NCBI GenBank assembly: GCA_030634235.1
Contig: DAOWBD010000085.1
Coordinates: forward strand, 1-5,004
Reading direction: 5' to 3'
From: Candidatus Omnitrophota bacterium
GTDB lineage: Bacteria > Omnitrophota > Gorgyraeia > Zapsychrales > Zapsychraceae
DNA: 5,004 nucleotides
Shown here: piece after piece, positions 1 through 4,723 of the stretch
Layout: each line of letters begins with the position of its first letter
How positions within the stretch are numbered: position 1 is the stretch's first letter
Program-made: the position numbers and the translations under genes
Notes under the pieces: model-generated
The model's input: only the letters and a program-made list of their open reading frames with translations
Database searches by the model: none
Told to the model about the DNA's origin: nothing

Positions 1-942
1 ATCCCGTTCGATCAGCAACTGCCCGCATTCGCCGCAATAGGTGCTTTGCCCTTTAGGGTCATCGACATTGCCGGTATAAACATGTTTGATCCCTTTGGCG
101 ATCGCGATATGACGGGCCCTCGTCAGGCTCGACGGTGGCGTCGCGGGAATCCCGAGCATCCGAAAATCCGGATGGAACGCCGAGAAATGCAAAGGCACGT
201 CCGTGCCGAGCTGCCCGGCGATCCACGCGCACATCGCGTCGATCTCCCCGTCGCTGTCGTTCTGGCCGGGGATGATCAGCATCGTGATCTCGAACCAAAC
301 CTTCGTCTTTTGCTTCAAATATATTAACGTATCGAGAACCGGCTGCAAGGCCCCTGAAGCGTGATTCCTGTAAAAGTCATCACTGAAGGCCTTCAAGTCG
401 ACATTAGCCGCGTCCATATGCTCGAAGAATTCCGGTCGCGCTTCGTCCGTGATGTAACCGGCCGTCACAGCGACCGTTTTGATCCCAAGCACGTGGCAGG
501 CCTTTGCGATATCGACGGCATACTCGGTAAAAATGACAGGGTCATTATAAGTGAACGCCACACTTTTGCAACCCTTGGCCTTAGCACATTGCGCGATGGC
601 CTCGGGAGAAGCCTCGTCGGTCAAGCTATCCCACTGCCGCGATTTACTGATGTTCCAATTCTGGCAGAACTTGCAGCCCAGGTTGCACCCGGTCGTCCCG
701 AACGACAACACCGCGGTGCCGGGATAAAAATGATTGAGCGGTTTCTTTTCGATAGGGTCGATGCAGAACCCGCTGCTGCGTCCATACGTCGTTAAGACGA
801 TCTTCCCGTCAATATTCTGGCGGACAAAACAAAATCCCCGCTGCCCTTGTCTTAGCAGGCAATGTCGGGGACATAATTGACACAGCACTCGGCCATCATC
901 CTGCATTGTCCAATAACGTCCGATGTAATCTTGAGGATTCAT
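1..942 (-). CDS. amrS: AmmeMemoRadiSam-type radical SAM enzyme (AmrS-like), 3' end cut by window edge
   Basis: The reading frame is open for 314 codons from ATG at 942 to the window edge, with no stop. It encodes a COG1180-type radical SAM protein. The radical SAM cluster motif CNLGCKFC (CX3CX2C) is at residues 86-93 after GTTG. An N-terminal cysteine motif CQLCPRHC lies at 21-28, followed by C38 in a GFCFVR segment. A C-terminal CGEC pair is at 303-306, just before the cut. The conserved AFTYNDP (129-135) and PGQND (around 226-230) segments also fit AmrS and the related pyruvate-formate-lyase activase family. Such enzymes bind a 4Fe-4S cluster and cleave S-adenosylmethionine in the cytosol; the physiological substrate of AmrS is not settled as far as I know. 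AmrS proteins are usually about 330-350 residues, so little is missing. It is last of five visible co-directional genes, 26 nt after the lipoprotein stop. The start is uncertain: an in-frame GTG at 954 is also possible, an in-frame TGA just upstream of that codon blocks anything earlier, and neither start has a good Shine-Dalgarno. A plain PflA-like activase is the main alternative; the extra cysteine motifs argue for AmrS. Confidence 0.88.
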   Translation of the reverse strand, partial: MNPQDYIGRYWTMQDDGRVLCQLCPRHCLLRQGQRGFCFVRQNIDGKIVLTTYGRSSGFCIDPIEKKPLNHFYPGTAVLSFGTTGCNLGCKFCQNWNISKSRQWDSLTDEASPEAIAQCAKAKGCKSVAFTYNDPVIFTEYAVDIAKACHVLGIKTVAVTAGYITDEARPEFFEHMDAANVDLKAFSDDFYRNHASGALQPVLDTLIYLKQKTKVWFEITMLIIPGQNDSDGEIDAMCAWIAGQLGTDVPLHFSAFHPDFRMLGIPATPPSSLTRARHIAIAKGIKHVYTGNVDDPKGQSTYCGECGQLLIERD

Positions 943-968
943 GGCGTTAATCACTGTTCATTTTTCTT

Positions 969-1439
969 TTAATCCATTTTATACGTCCAGGCCTTGAAGG
1001 GCTTGAATTCGAAATGCTTTAGCGGTATATCAAAATAGACGTTTCCCGCTTCTCGAAAATAGTCCAAAACAGCAATTTCCCTTAAATACCAACCGACGCC
1101 ATCATCTCTCCGGAAAGCAATCTCGTCCGCATAAATAAAGGCGCAATATTCAGCTCCCTCGCTCTCCATGTCCGTATCGAAATAGACAGGGACGCGATTC
1201 CCGCCGGTTAAAGGCTTAACGTTCTTGTAAGTCGATAATCTTCCTGTCTCGACGCCAAAAAGGCTGATCTTCATGGTATCGCCGTCGATATTCGCGTTAC
1301 CTTCATAGGTTCCCGTTATTCGAAGAGGGATCGCCTCGGTCAGGCCCTGTTCTTTTTTCGCCGCGCACGCCGAAAGCGTCAGAACCAAAAGGAATGCGAA
1401 TAAAACTTTACTGTTCTTTGCCGCCCTAAGAATCTGCAT
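969..1439 (-). CDS. Small predicted lipoprotein of unknown function
   Basis: This is a complete 156-residue protein that I do not recognise as any named family. The N-terminus has basic residues (R5, K8, K11), a hydrophobic stretch VLFAFLLVLTL at 12-22, and a lipobox L22-S-A-C25. This is a classic signal peptidase II site, so the mature protein should begin at lipidated C25, anchored in a membrane and facing the periplasm. Residue 26 is Ala, not Asp, so there is no obvious inner-membrane retention signal. The mature part is about 132 residues, rich in alternating polar and aromatic positions (TGTYEGNANIDGDTMKISLF, then VYFDIPLKHFEFKPF near the end), which suggests beta structure. It has one further cysteine in EYCAFIYADE. 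The Shine-Dalgarno AGGAAAGGAAG lies inside the last codons of the DUF6941-like gene, and the gap between the two genes is 6 nt, so translational coupling is likely. The function is unknown, and the lipoprotein call rests on the signal sequence alone. Confidence 0.85.
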   Translation of the reverse strand: MQILRAAKNSKVLFAFLLVLTLSACAAKKEQGLTEAIPLRITGTYEGNANIDGDTMKISLFGVETGRLSTYKNVKPLTGGNRVPVYFDTDMESEGAEYCAFIYADEIAFRRDDGVGWYLREIAVLDYFREAGNVYFDIPLKHFEFKPFKAWTYKMD

Positions 1440-1445
1440 TTAAAA

Positions 1446-1838
1446 TTACTTCCTTTCCTTTACAAAAAGCGGCAGAGACGCCATGCTTTTCCCGCCGATA
1501 GACAGGTCAATTGAATACTCGCCGTACTTCTGAAGTTTTAAACCCTGGATATTAAGAATCAAATTGGCCGAGCTGGATCGCTGCCCACCGGGATAACTAA
1601 TGTTGACCGTTCCTTTGGTCGGCGGGACAACATGTTTTCCATCGGCATCAACGAGCTTGACGGAAACCTCGTGCTTCTCCCCCTCGCTCGAATAGAACCG
1701 GACCCTCAGCGCGACCGTGCACTGCGGATGAACGACCGGCATCTTCTTCACCCAGATCGTGTCGAAGGCGCCCAGCATGTTAAGCTTCCCTTCGCCCGAC
1801 GTCGCCGCATCACATAATGAAAATACCTCTATTTGCAT
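1446..1838 (-). CDS. DUF6941-like small protein
   Basis: This complete 130-residue protein has no signal peptide or membrane segment, so it is probably cytosolic. The N-terminus reads MQIEVFSLCDAATSGEGKL and continues NMLGAFDTIWV; a later segment is ANLILNIQGLKLQKYGEYSI, then SMASLPLFVKE at the end. From memory these match the DUF6941 family, whose members open with a similar Cys-Asp-Ala-Ala segment and a Leu-Gly-x-Phe-Asp-Thr segment. The family has no established biochemical role that I know of. The pattern of alternating hydrophobic residues suggests a single beta-sandwich domain (inference). The start at 1838 is supported by a GAGAGGG Shine-Dalgarno 7 nt upstream. It follows the Rossmann-fold gene after 16 nt and precedes the lipoprotein gene by 6 nt. 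The full length fits the family, and I see no truncation or frameshift. The existence of the gene is near certain; the family name is from memory and moderately sure. Confidence 0.85.
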   Translation of the reverse strand: MQIEVFSLCDAATSGEGKLNMLGAFDTIWVKKMPVVHPQCTVALRVRFYSSEGEKHEVSVKLVDADGKHVVPPTKGTVNISYPGGQRSSSANLILNIQGLKLQKYGEYSIDLSIGGKSMASLPLFVKERK

Positions 1839-1854
1839 ATCATTGCCCTCTCGT

Positions 1855-2637
1855 TTACGATACTGCCGTTTGGTCTTTATGCTTGGATATTTCTTTTAAC
1901 GTTTCCACCTCAAGGCCGAATTCCTCGGCCTGACTGAGCGCGCGCTCGAGCCTTGCCGGCGCCGAGCGCCCCATGCATTTGTGATCGAGGTCGCCGTTAA
2001 ACGCCTCGACCATGCCGTCGATCAGTTTCTGCCGGTCCAGTTCCTTTCCGATCAGACGGAATTGAATGTCCATGACATCCCCGGCGACGCCGCGCGCGAA
2101 ATCCTGATGCTCCGCCCAAAGCTCGCCGACTGTCCCGCCGACCTTCATGCCCGCGATGTTGACCGTCAGGATGTAGACATTCTTGGCTACCAGTTCAGAA
2201 AGCATTGCGTCCTCATCAGCGACGACGGTGCAGTCAATGTTGATCGCGTTTAAAGCCTCCTTAACGATTTCCGCATGCGGCCCGAAGACAGGCGACGGAA
2301 TAATGACCTTCACGTCCTGGCCCCGCTTCTTCTCGGACCACATGGAAATGACCGTCGGGTTTACGATGTTATGCGCCTGCCAATCTCTCGGCAAAAGTTC
2401 ATTCTGTAACAGGATCAGCCGGTCGCGCCAGCCTTCGGGAACAGACTCTAAAACAGCGTGAAGATCTTTCTCCGCAACCCCGACAATAACCGCCAGCGGA
2501 TCGGTCATTTCGCCGTAAACACTGTTAATATCGGTCCCCTGCTCGACGGGATAAACAGGATACCCCGCCCTAAGGAATCCCCTGGCAAAAACACCTCCCA
2601 TTTCTCCAACCCCGATTAACACAACTGCTTTTCCCAT
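1855..2637 (-). CDS. NAD(P)-binding Rossmann protein, ketopantoate-reductase-like
   Basis: This 260-residue protein starts MGKAVVLIGVGEMGG, a textbook dinucleotide-binding loop (GxGxMG at residues 9-14) following a beta strand. This is typical of the ketopantoate reductase, 6-phosphogluconate dehydrogenase and hydroxyacid dehydrogenase superfamily. A helical second half follows: an AKN segment at 151-153 sits where ketopantoate reductases carry the catalytic lysine, and DHKCMGRSAPARLERALSQ (218-236) resembles their D..GR.TE.. segment. These two placements are by eye. At 260 residues it is shorter than PanE (about 300), and the loop between halves is diverged, so I would not name it panE. It may act on a different 2-keto or hydroxy acid, or only bind nucleotide. 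The start is ATG at 2637, because AAAGGA sits 8 nt upstream. An in-frame TTG at 2661 would overlap the cupin gene and lacks support. It lies 13 nt after the cupin stop and 16 nt before the DUF6941-like gene. Confidence 0.82.
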   Translation of the reverse strand: MGKAVVLIGVGEMGGVFARGFLRAGYPVYPVEQGTDINSVYGEMTDPLAVIVGVAEKDLHAVLESVPEGWRDRLILLQNELLPRDWQAHNIVNPTVISMWSEKKRGQDVKVIIPSPVFGPHAEIVKEALNAINIDCTVVADEDAMLSELVAKNVYILTVNIAGMKVGGTVGELWAEHQDFARGVAGDVMDIQFRLIGKELDRQKLIDGMVEAFNGDLDHKCMGRSAPARLERALSQAEEFGLEVETLKEISKHKDQTAVS

Positions 2638-2644
2638 AACATCA

Positions 2645-2650
2645 TCCTTT
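2645..2650 (-). promoter_or_regulatory. Ribosome binding site deciding the Rossmann-protein start
   Basis: AAAGGA lies directly after the cupin stop codon and 7 nt before ATG 2637. It decides in favour of that ATG over the in-frame TTG at 2661, which lies inside the cupin gene's end. Confidence 0.8.
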
Positions 2651-2983
2651 CTATTTATCAATACCGCCTTGATAATGCAAGGCGATCCATACCGTTTCTG
2701 TATTTGCCTCCGTCCACTCGACGCGATGCCTCACATGCGCGGGTATTTGCAAATGATCTCCCGGCTTTAAAATGACGCCCTCTGCGTTTCCATCGACGAG
2801 GATCCCGGCGCTCCCTTCAAGAAGGATCACCCACTCGTCCCTGTCTTGATCGCACCACTCGCCTTCCGGCGTCGCGTGCCCTTTCGAGACGATCCGCTCG
2901 AGCCTGAACGCGCCGCCGCGCGCGATCTCGTCGAACAATTCCTCAGGAAGCTCTTTTGGAATTTGATCGTAAATATTGGGCAT
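2651..2983 (-). CDS. Small single-domain cupin with altered metal motif
   Basis: This complete 110-residue cytosolic protein is a single conserved-barrel cupin. The second cupin motif is clear at 75-89 (GDHLQIPAHVRHRVE), with P81, H83 and H86. The first motif is visible from its tail, with E50 followed six residues later by G57 (EWVILLEG). However, the usual HxH pair before E50 is absent: the equivalent stretch is EWCDQDRD, so C44, D45, Q46 or D47 occupy those places. H36 lies further upstream in KGHATPEGEW. The protein closely resembles a group of short cupins with a GHATPEGEW..D.DEWV signature, known only as cupin domain proteins. The ligand and reaction are unknown, and whether it binds a metal cannot be told. 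The start at 2983 has a strong Shine-Dalgarno (GGGAGAGGTGG) and is about 30 nt downstream of a predicted transcription start. It is the first gene of the five-gene unit, 13 nt before the Rossmann-protein gene. Confidence 0.9.
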   Translation of the reverse strand: MPNIYDQIPKELPEELFDEIARGGAFRLERIVSKGHATPEGEWCDQDRDEWVILLEGSAGILVDGNAEGVILKPGDHLQIPAHVRHRVEWTEANTETVWIALHYQGGIDK

Positions 2984-3021
2984 GACCCACCTCTCCCTTT
3001 TGCACCTTCAAAATTAAAGAT

Positions 3022-3050
3022 ATTATAGCGACTTGTCGAAATCCTGTCGA
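3022..3050 (-). promoter_or_regulatory. Sigma70-like promoter of the cupin-to-amrS operon
   Basis: On the minus strand, TCGACA (3050-3045, five of six to TTGACA) is separated by exactly 17 nt from a perfect TATAAT (3027-3022). Transcription would begin near 3015 and give a leader of about 30 nt before the cupin ATG at 2983. No comparable promoter was noticed in the short gaps between the five downstream genes, which supports a single transcript. The -35 and spacer region also carries a direct repeat TGTCGAA (plus strand 3034-3040 and 3045-3051), spaced 11 nt. This could be an operator. Confidence 0.75.
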
Positions 3051-3076
3051 ATGTTATCTATTGTGATCCAAGGTTC

Positions 3077-3195
3077 GGGGAAGTCTTGAGGCGAACTTCG
3101 CATCGAGTTTCAGAAAGCCCCGCTCGAGGCGGTGAGCCGAAAGGCTTCCCCGGGCATTAGGACAATCTGAGCCACTTGAGCGAGAAGGCTTCTCC
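3077..3195. repeat. Cluster of inverted repeats with a repeated 19-bp motif; possible structured RNA or intergenic repeat element
   Basis: This non-coding stretch is unusually rich in self-complementary sequence. An outer 7-bp pair GGGGAAG/CTTCCCC (3077-3083 with 3145-3151) encloses small hairpins: GCGAA-C-TTCGC (3091-3101), CCGC-TCGAG-GCGG (3120-3132) and AGCC-GAAA-GGCT with a GNRA tetraloop on the plus strand (3135-3146). A separate GAGAAG-G-CTTCTC lies at 3182-3194. TGAGC...AAGGCTTC.CC appears twice (3133-3151 and 3177-3195, 15 of 19 identical). It lies between the metY terminator and the next operon's promoter. It could be a dispersed repeat of the REP type or a small RNA. I do not recognise a family, and no promoter clearly drives it. 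Confidence 0.45.
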
Positions 3196-3220
3196 AAGAC
3201 ATAAAACAAACTCTCCACAC

Positions 3221-3250
3221 AAAAGGAGCAGGCGGTTAGGCCTGCCCCTT
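3221..3250 (-). terminator. Rho-independent terminator of metY
   Basis: Read on the minus strand, an 11-bp GC-rich stem (3250-3240 with 3233-3223, one G-U wobble) encloses a 6-nt loop and is followed by TTTT. On the plus strand the wobble would be an A-C mismatch and no T-run follows, so the structure is oriented for minus-strand transcription. It lies about 20 nt beyond the metY stop and should separate metY from the cupin operon. Confidence 0.8.
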
Positions 3251-3253
3251 GTC

Positions 3254-3268
3254 ATCGCAAGTTGCGAT
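3254..3268. repeat. Short perfect palindrome just after metY
   Basis: ATCGCAA-G-TTGCGAT is a perfect 7-bp inverted repeat around one base, placed between the metY stop codon and the metY terminator. In RNA it would form a small hairpin (5-bp stem, 5-nt loop). It may protect the 3' end, or be a protein site or chance. It has no T-run of its own. Confidence 0.5.
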
Positions 3269-3271
3269 TGT

Positions 3272-4558
3272 TTACTTAAGCGCTTGGTCAATGTCAGCGA
3301 GGATATCGTCGATGCCCTCGATCCCGACAGATAAGCGGATGTAATCCGGCGTTACGCCCGTTGCCTTCTGCTCCTTTTCGGACAGCTGCGAGTGCGTTGT
3401 CGTCGCCGGATGGATAGCCAGCGTCTTCGCGTCCCCGATGTTCGCCAAGTGCGAGATCAGCTTCAGGGACTCGATGAACTTCTTGCCCGCCTCCGCCCCA
3501 CCTTTGATCCCGAATCCGACGATCCCGCCGGCGCCTTTCGGCAGATATTCATCGGCAAGTTTCTTGTACGGACTATCGGACAGCCCCGGATAATTGACCC
3601 ACATCACTTTCGGATGTTTCTTCAGGTGCTCGGCGACCTTCAGCGCGTTCTCGCAATGACGCGCCATGCGCAAATGCAGCGTTTCGAGCCCCTGGAGGAA
3701 CAGGAACGAATTAAACGGCGACACCGCCGGCCCCATCGAGCGCAGCAAAGACACGCGCGCCTTGATAATGTAGGCAATATTACCGATCGGCTTTAGCGCC
3801 TCGACGAAATTGGTCCCGTGATATGCGGGGTCGTCGTCGGCAATGAGCGGGAACTTTCCGTTGGTCCAATCGAACTTGCCCGAATCAACGATCACGCCGC
3901 CGATCGACGTGCCGTGGCCGCCGATAAACTTCGTCGCCGAATAGACAGCAATATCGACACCATGGTCAAACACCTTGCACAAGTACGGCGTCGCTGTATT
4001 GTCGACGATCAGAGGAATTCCGTTCTTGTGAGCAATATCGGCAACCTTCTTAATATCCAGGACATTGAGCTTAGGATTCCCGACGATCTCCGCATAGACG
4101 GCCTTCGTCTTATCCGTGATGGCCGCTTCTAAAGCGGAGGTATCCTCAGAGTCGACAAACGTGGCCTTGATGCCGAAACGCGGGAAAACATTATGGAACA
4201 ATGAATACGTCCCGCCGTAAAGATTATCCGTAGCGACAATCTCATCGCCGCATTGAGCGATATTCAATATCGAGATCATGATCGCGGACATCCCGCTGGC
4301 AACGCCTAAAGCCGCAACACCGCCGCCGAGTGCGGACATTCTCTTCTCGAAGACATCGGTCGTCGGGTTCATCAGCCGCGTGTAGATATTGCCGAATTCC
4401 TTCAGGGCAAAAAGGTTCGCGGCGTGCTCCGTCGATTTAAAGTTGAACGACGTCGTCTGGTAGATCGGCGTGACGCGCGCACCGGTGGTCGGATCGGGCT
4501 CCTGCCCGCCGTGCAATAAAATGGATTCTGTATTCAACTGATTATCTATTTGTGACAT
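3272..4558 (-). CDS. metY: O-acetylhomoserine sulfhydrylase (PLP-dependent)
   Basis: This complete 428-residue enzyme of the Cys/Met metabolism PLP family joins O-acetyl-L-homoserine and sulfide to give L-homocysteine and acetate. This is the direct-sulfhydrylation route to methionine, in the cytosol. Visible signatures are TPIYQTTSF (30-38), YTRLMNPTTDVFE (59-71), the SGM cofactor-phosphate segment (88-90), NLYGGTY (112-118), the cofactor-ring aspartate D186 in VDNTATPYL, and the Schiff-base lysine K210 in YSATKFIGGHG. The C-terminus has SHLANIGDAKTLAIHPATTTHSQLS, a MetY-type substrate-site segment. The length of about 430 residues and the long insertion after the lysine (DDDPAYHGTNF) separate it from cystathionine gamma-synthase and beta-lyase, which are about 380-400. 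The start is supported by AAGGA 7 nt upstream. It appears to be monocistronic, with a promoter near 4606-4634 and a terminator at 3221-3250. It is divergent from the MMPL-like gene. No SAM riboswitch fits into its short leader. Confidence 0.96.
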   Translation of the reverse strand: MSQIDNQLNTESILLHGGQEPDPTTGARVTPIYQTTSFNFKSTEHAANLFALKEFGNIYTRLMNPTTDVFEKRMSALGGGVAALGVASGMSAIMISILNIAQCGDEIVATDNLYGGTYSLFHNVFPRFGIKATFVDSEDTSALEAAITDKTKAVYAEIVGNPKLNVLDIKKVADIAHKNGIPLIVDNTATPYLCKVFDHGVDIAVYSATKFIGGHGTSIGGVIVDSGKFDWTNGKFPLIADDDPAYHGTNFVEALKPIGNIAYIIKARVSLLRSMGPAVSPFNSFLFLQGLETLHLRMARHCENALKVAEHLKKHPKVMWVNYPGLSDSPYKKLADEYLPKGAGGIVGFGIKGGAEAGKKFIESLKLISHLANIGDAKTLAIHPATTTHSQLSEKEQKATGVTPDYIRLSVGIEGIDDILADIDQALK

Positions 4559-4605
4559 GATTTGTTCCTTTATTTAAGCGTAATTATTAATTTAAATTCG
4601 TCTGT

Positions 4606-4634
4606 AGTATATCAAGAAGGCTTGGGAATGCAAA
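4606..4634 (-). promoter_or_regulatory. Predicted metY promoter
   Basis: On the minus strand TTTGCA (4634-4629) is followed after 17 nt by TATACT (4611-4606). The matches to consensus are four and five of six. The inferred start near 4599 leaves about 40 nt of leader, which is AT-rich and ends with the AAGGA ribosome site of metY. Confidence 0.5.
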
Positions 4635-4653
4635 GAAGGATTTTTTCCTCCCA

Positions 4654-4681
4654 CAGGAACAAATTGTCAGGAACGAATTGT
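4654..4681. repeat. Two adjacent 14-bp direct repeats in the metY/MMPL divergent region; candidate operator
   Basis: CAGGAACRAATTGT occurs twice with no gap (4654-4667 and 4668-4681), differing at one base. The pair lies just upstream of both predicted promoters. The 10-mer AGGAACAAAT recurs in inverted orientation at 4560-4569, over the metY ribosome binding site. The position suggests a regulator binding site. The regulator is unknown. Confidence 0.55.
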
Positions 4682-4685
4682 TTCC

Positions 4686-4714
4686 TTTACTAATGATTTC
4701 TTTTCCCATAGAAT
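4686..4714 (+). promoter_or_regulatory. Predicted promoter of the MMPL-like gene
   Basis: TTTACT (4686-4691, four of six) is followed after 17 nt by TAGAAT (4709-4714, five of six). The expected start is near 4721, only a few bases before the ATG at 4724. That agrees with the lack of a Shine-Dalgarno there and suggests a leaderless or near-leaderless mRNA. Confidence 0.4.
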
Positions 4715-4723
4715 AATTGACAT

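Noticed and set aside
361..795. Plus-strand open frame of 144 codons
   Set aside because: It lies antisense inside the radical SAM gene, whose minus-strand frame carries all expected motifs. The plus-strand product has no recognisable features.
1..942. Broken or frameshifted radical SAM gene
   Set aside because: Codon-by-codon reading of the minus strand from 942 to 1 gives an uninterrupted 314-residue frame. It is simply cut by the window edge.
1981..2461. Plus-strand open frames opposite the Rossmann-protein gene
   Set aside because: They overlap each other and lie antisense to a gene with a clear nucleotide-binding motif and ribosome site.
2638..2661. Longer start (TTG at 2661) for the Rossmann protein
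   Set aside because: It overlaps the cupin gene and places eight extra residues before a canonical dinucleotide-binding N-terminus. ATG 2637 has AAAGGA at ideal spacing.
3392..4132. Plus-strand open frames of 134 and 104 codons
   Set aside because: Both are antisense to metY, where the minus-strand frame is continuous and fully conserved. They are arginine-rich shadows.
3272..4558. Cystathionine gamma-synthase or methionine gamma-lyase
   Set aside because: The length of 428 residues, the long insertion after the PLP lysine and the C-terminal segment fit O-acetylhomoserine sulfhydrylase better.
4559..4605. SAM riboswitch in the metY leader
   Set aside because: Methionine genes often have one, but only about 40 AT-rich bases separate the predicted transcript start from the ATG, with no stems of the needed kind.
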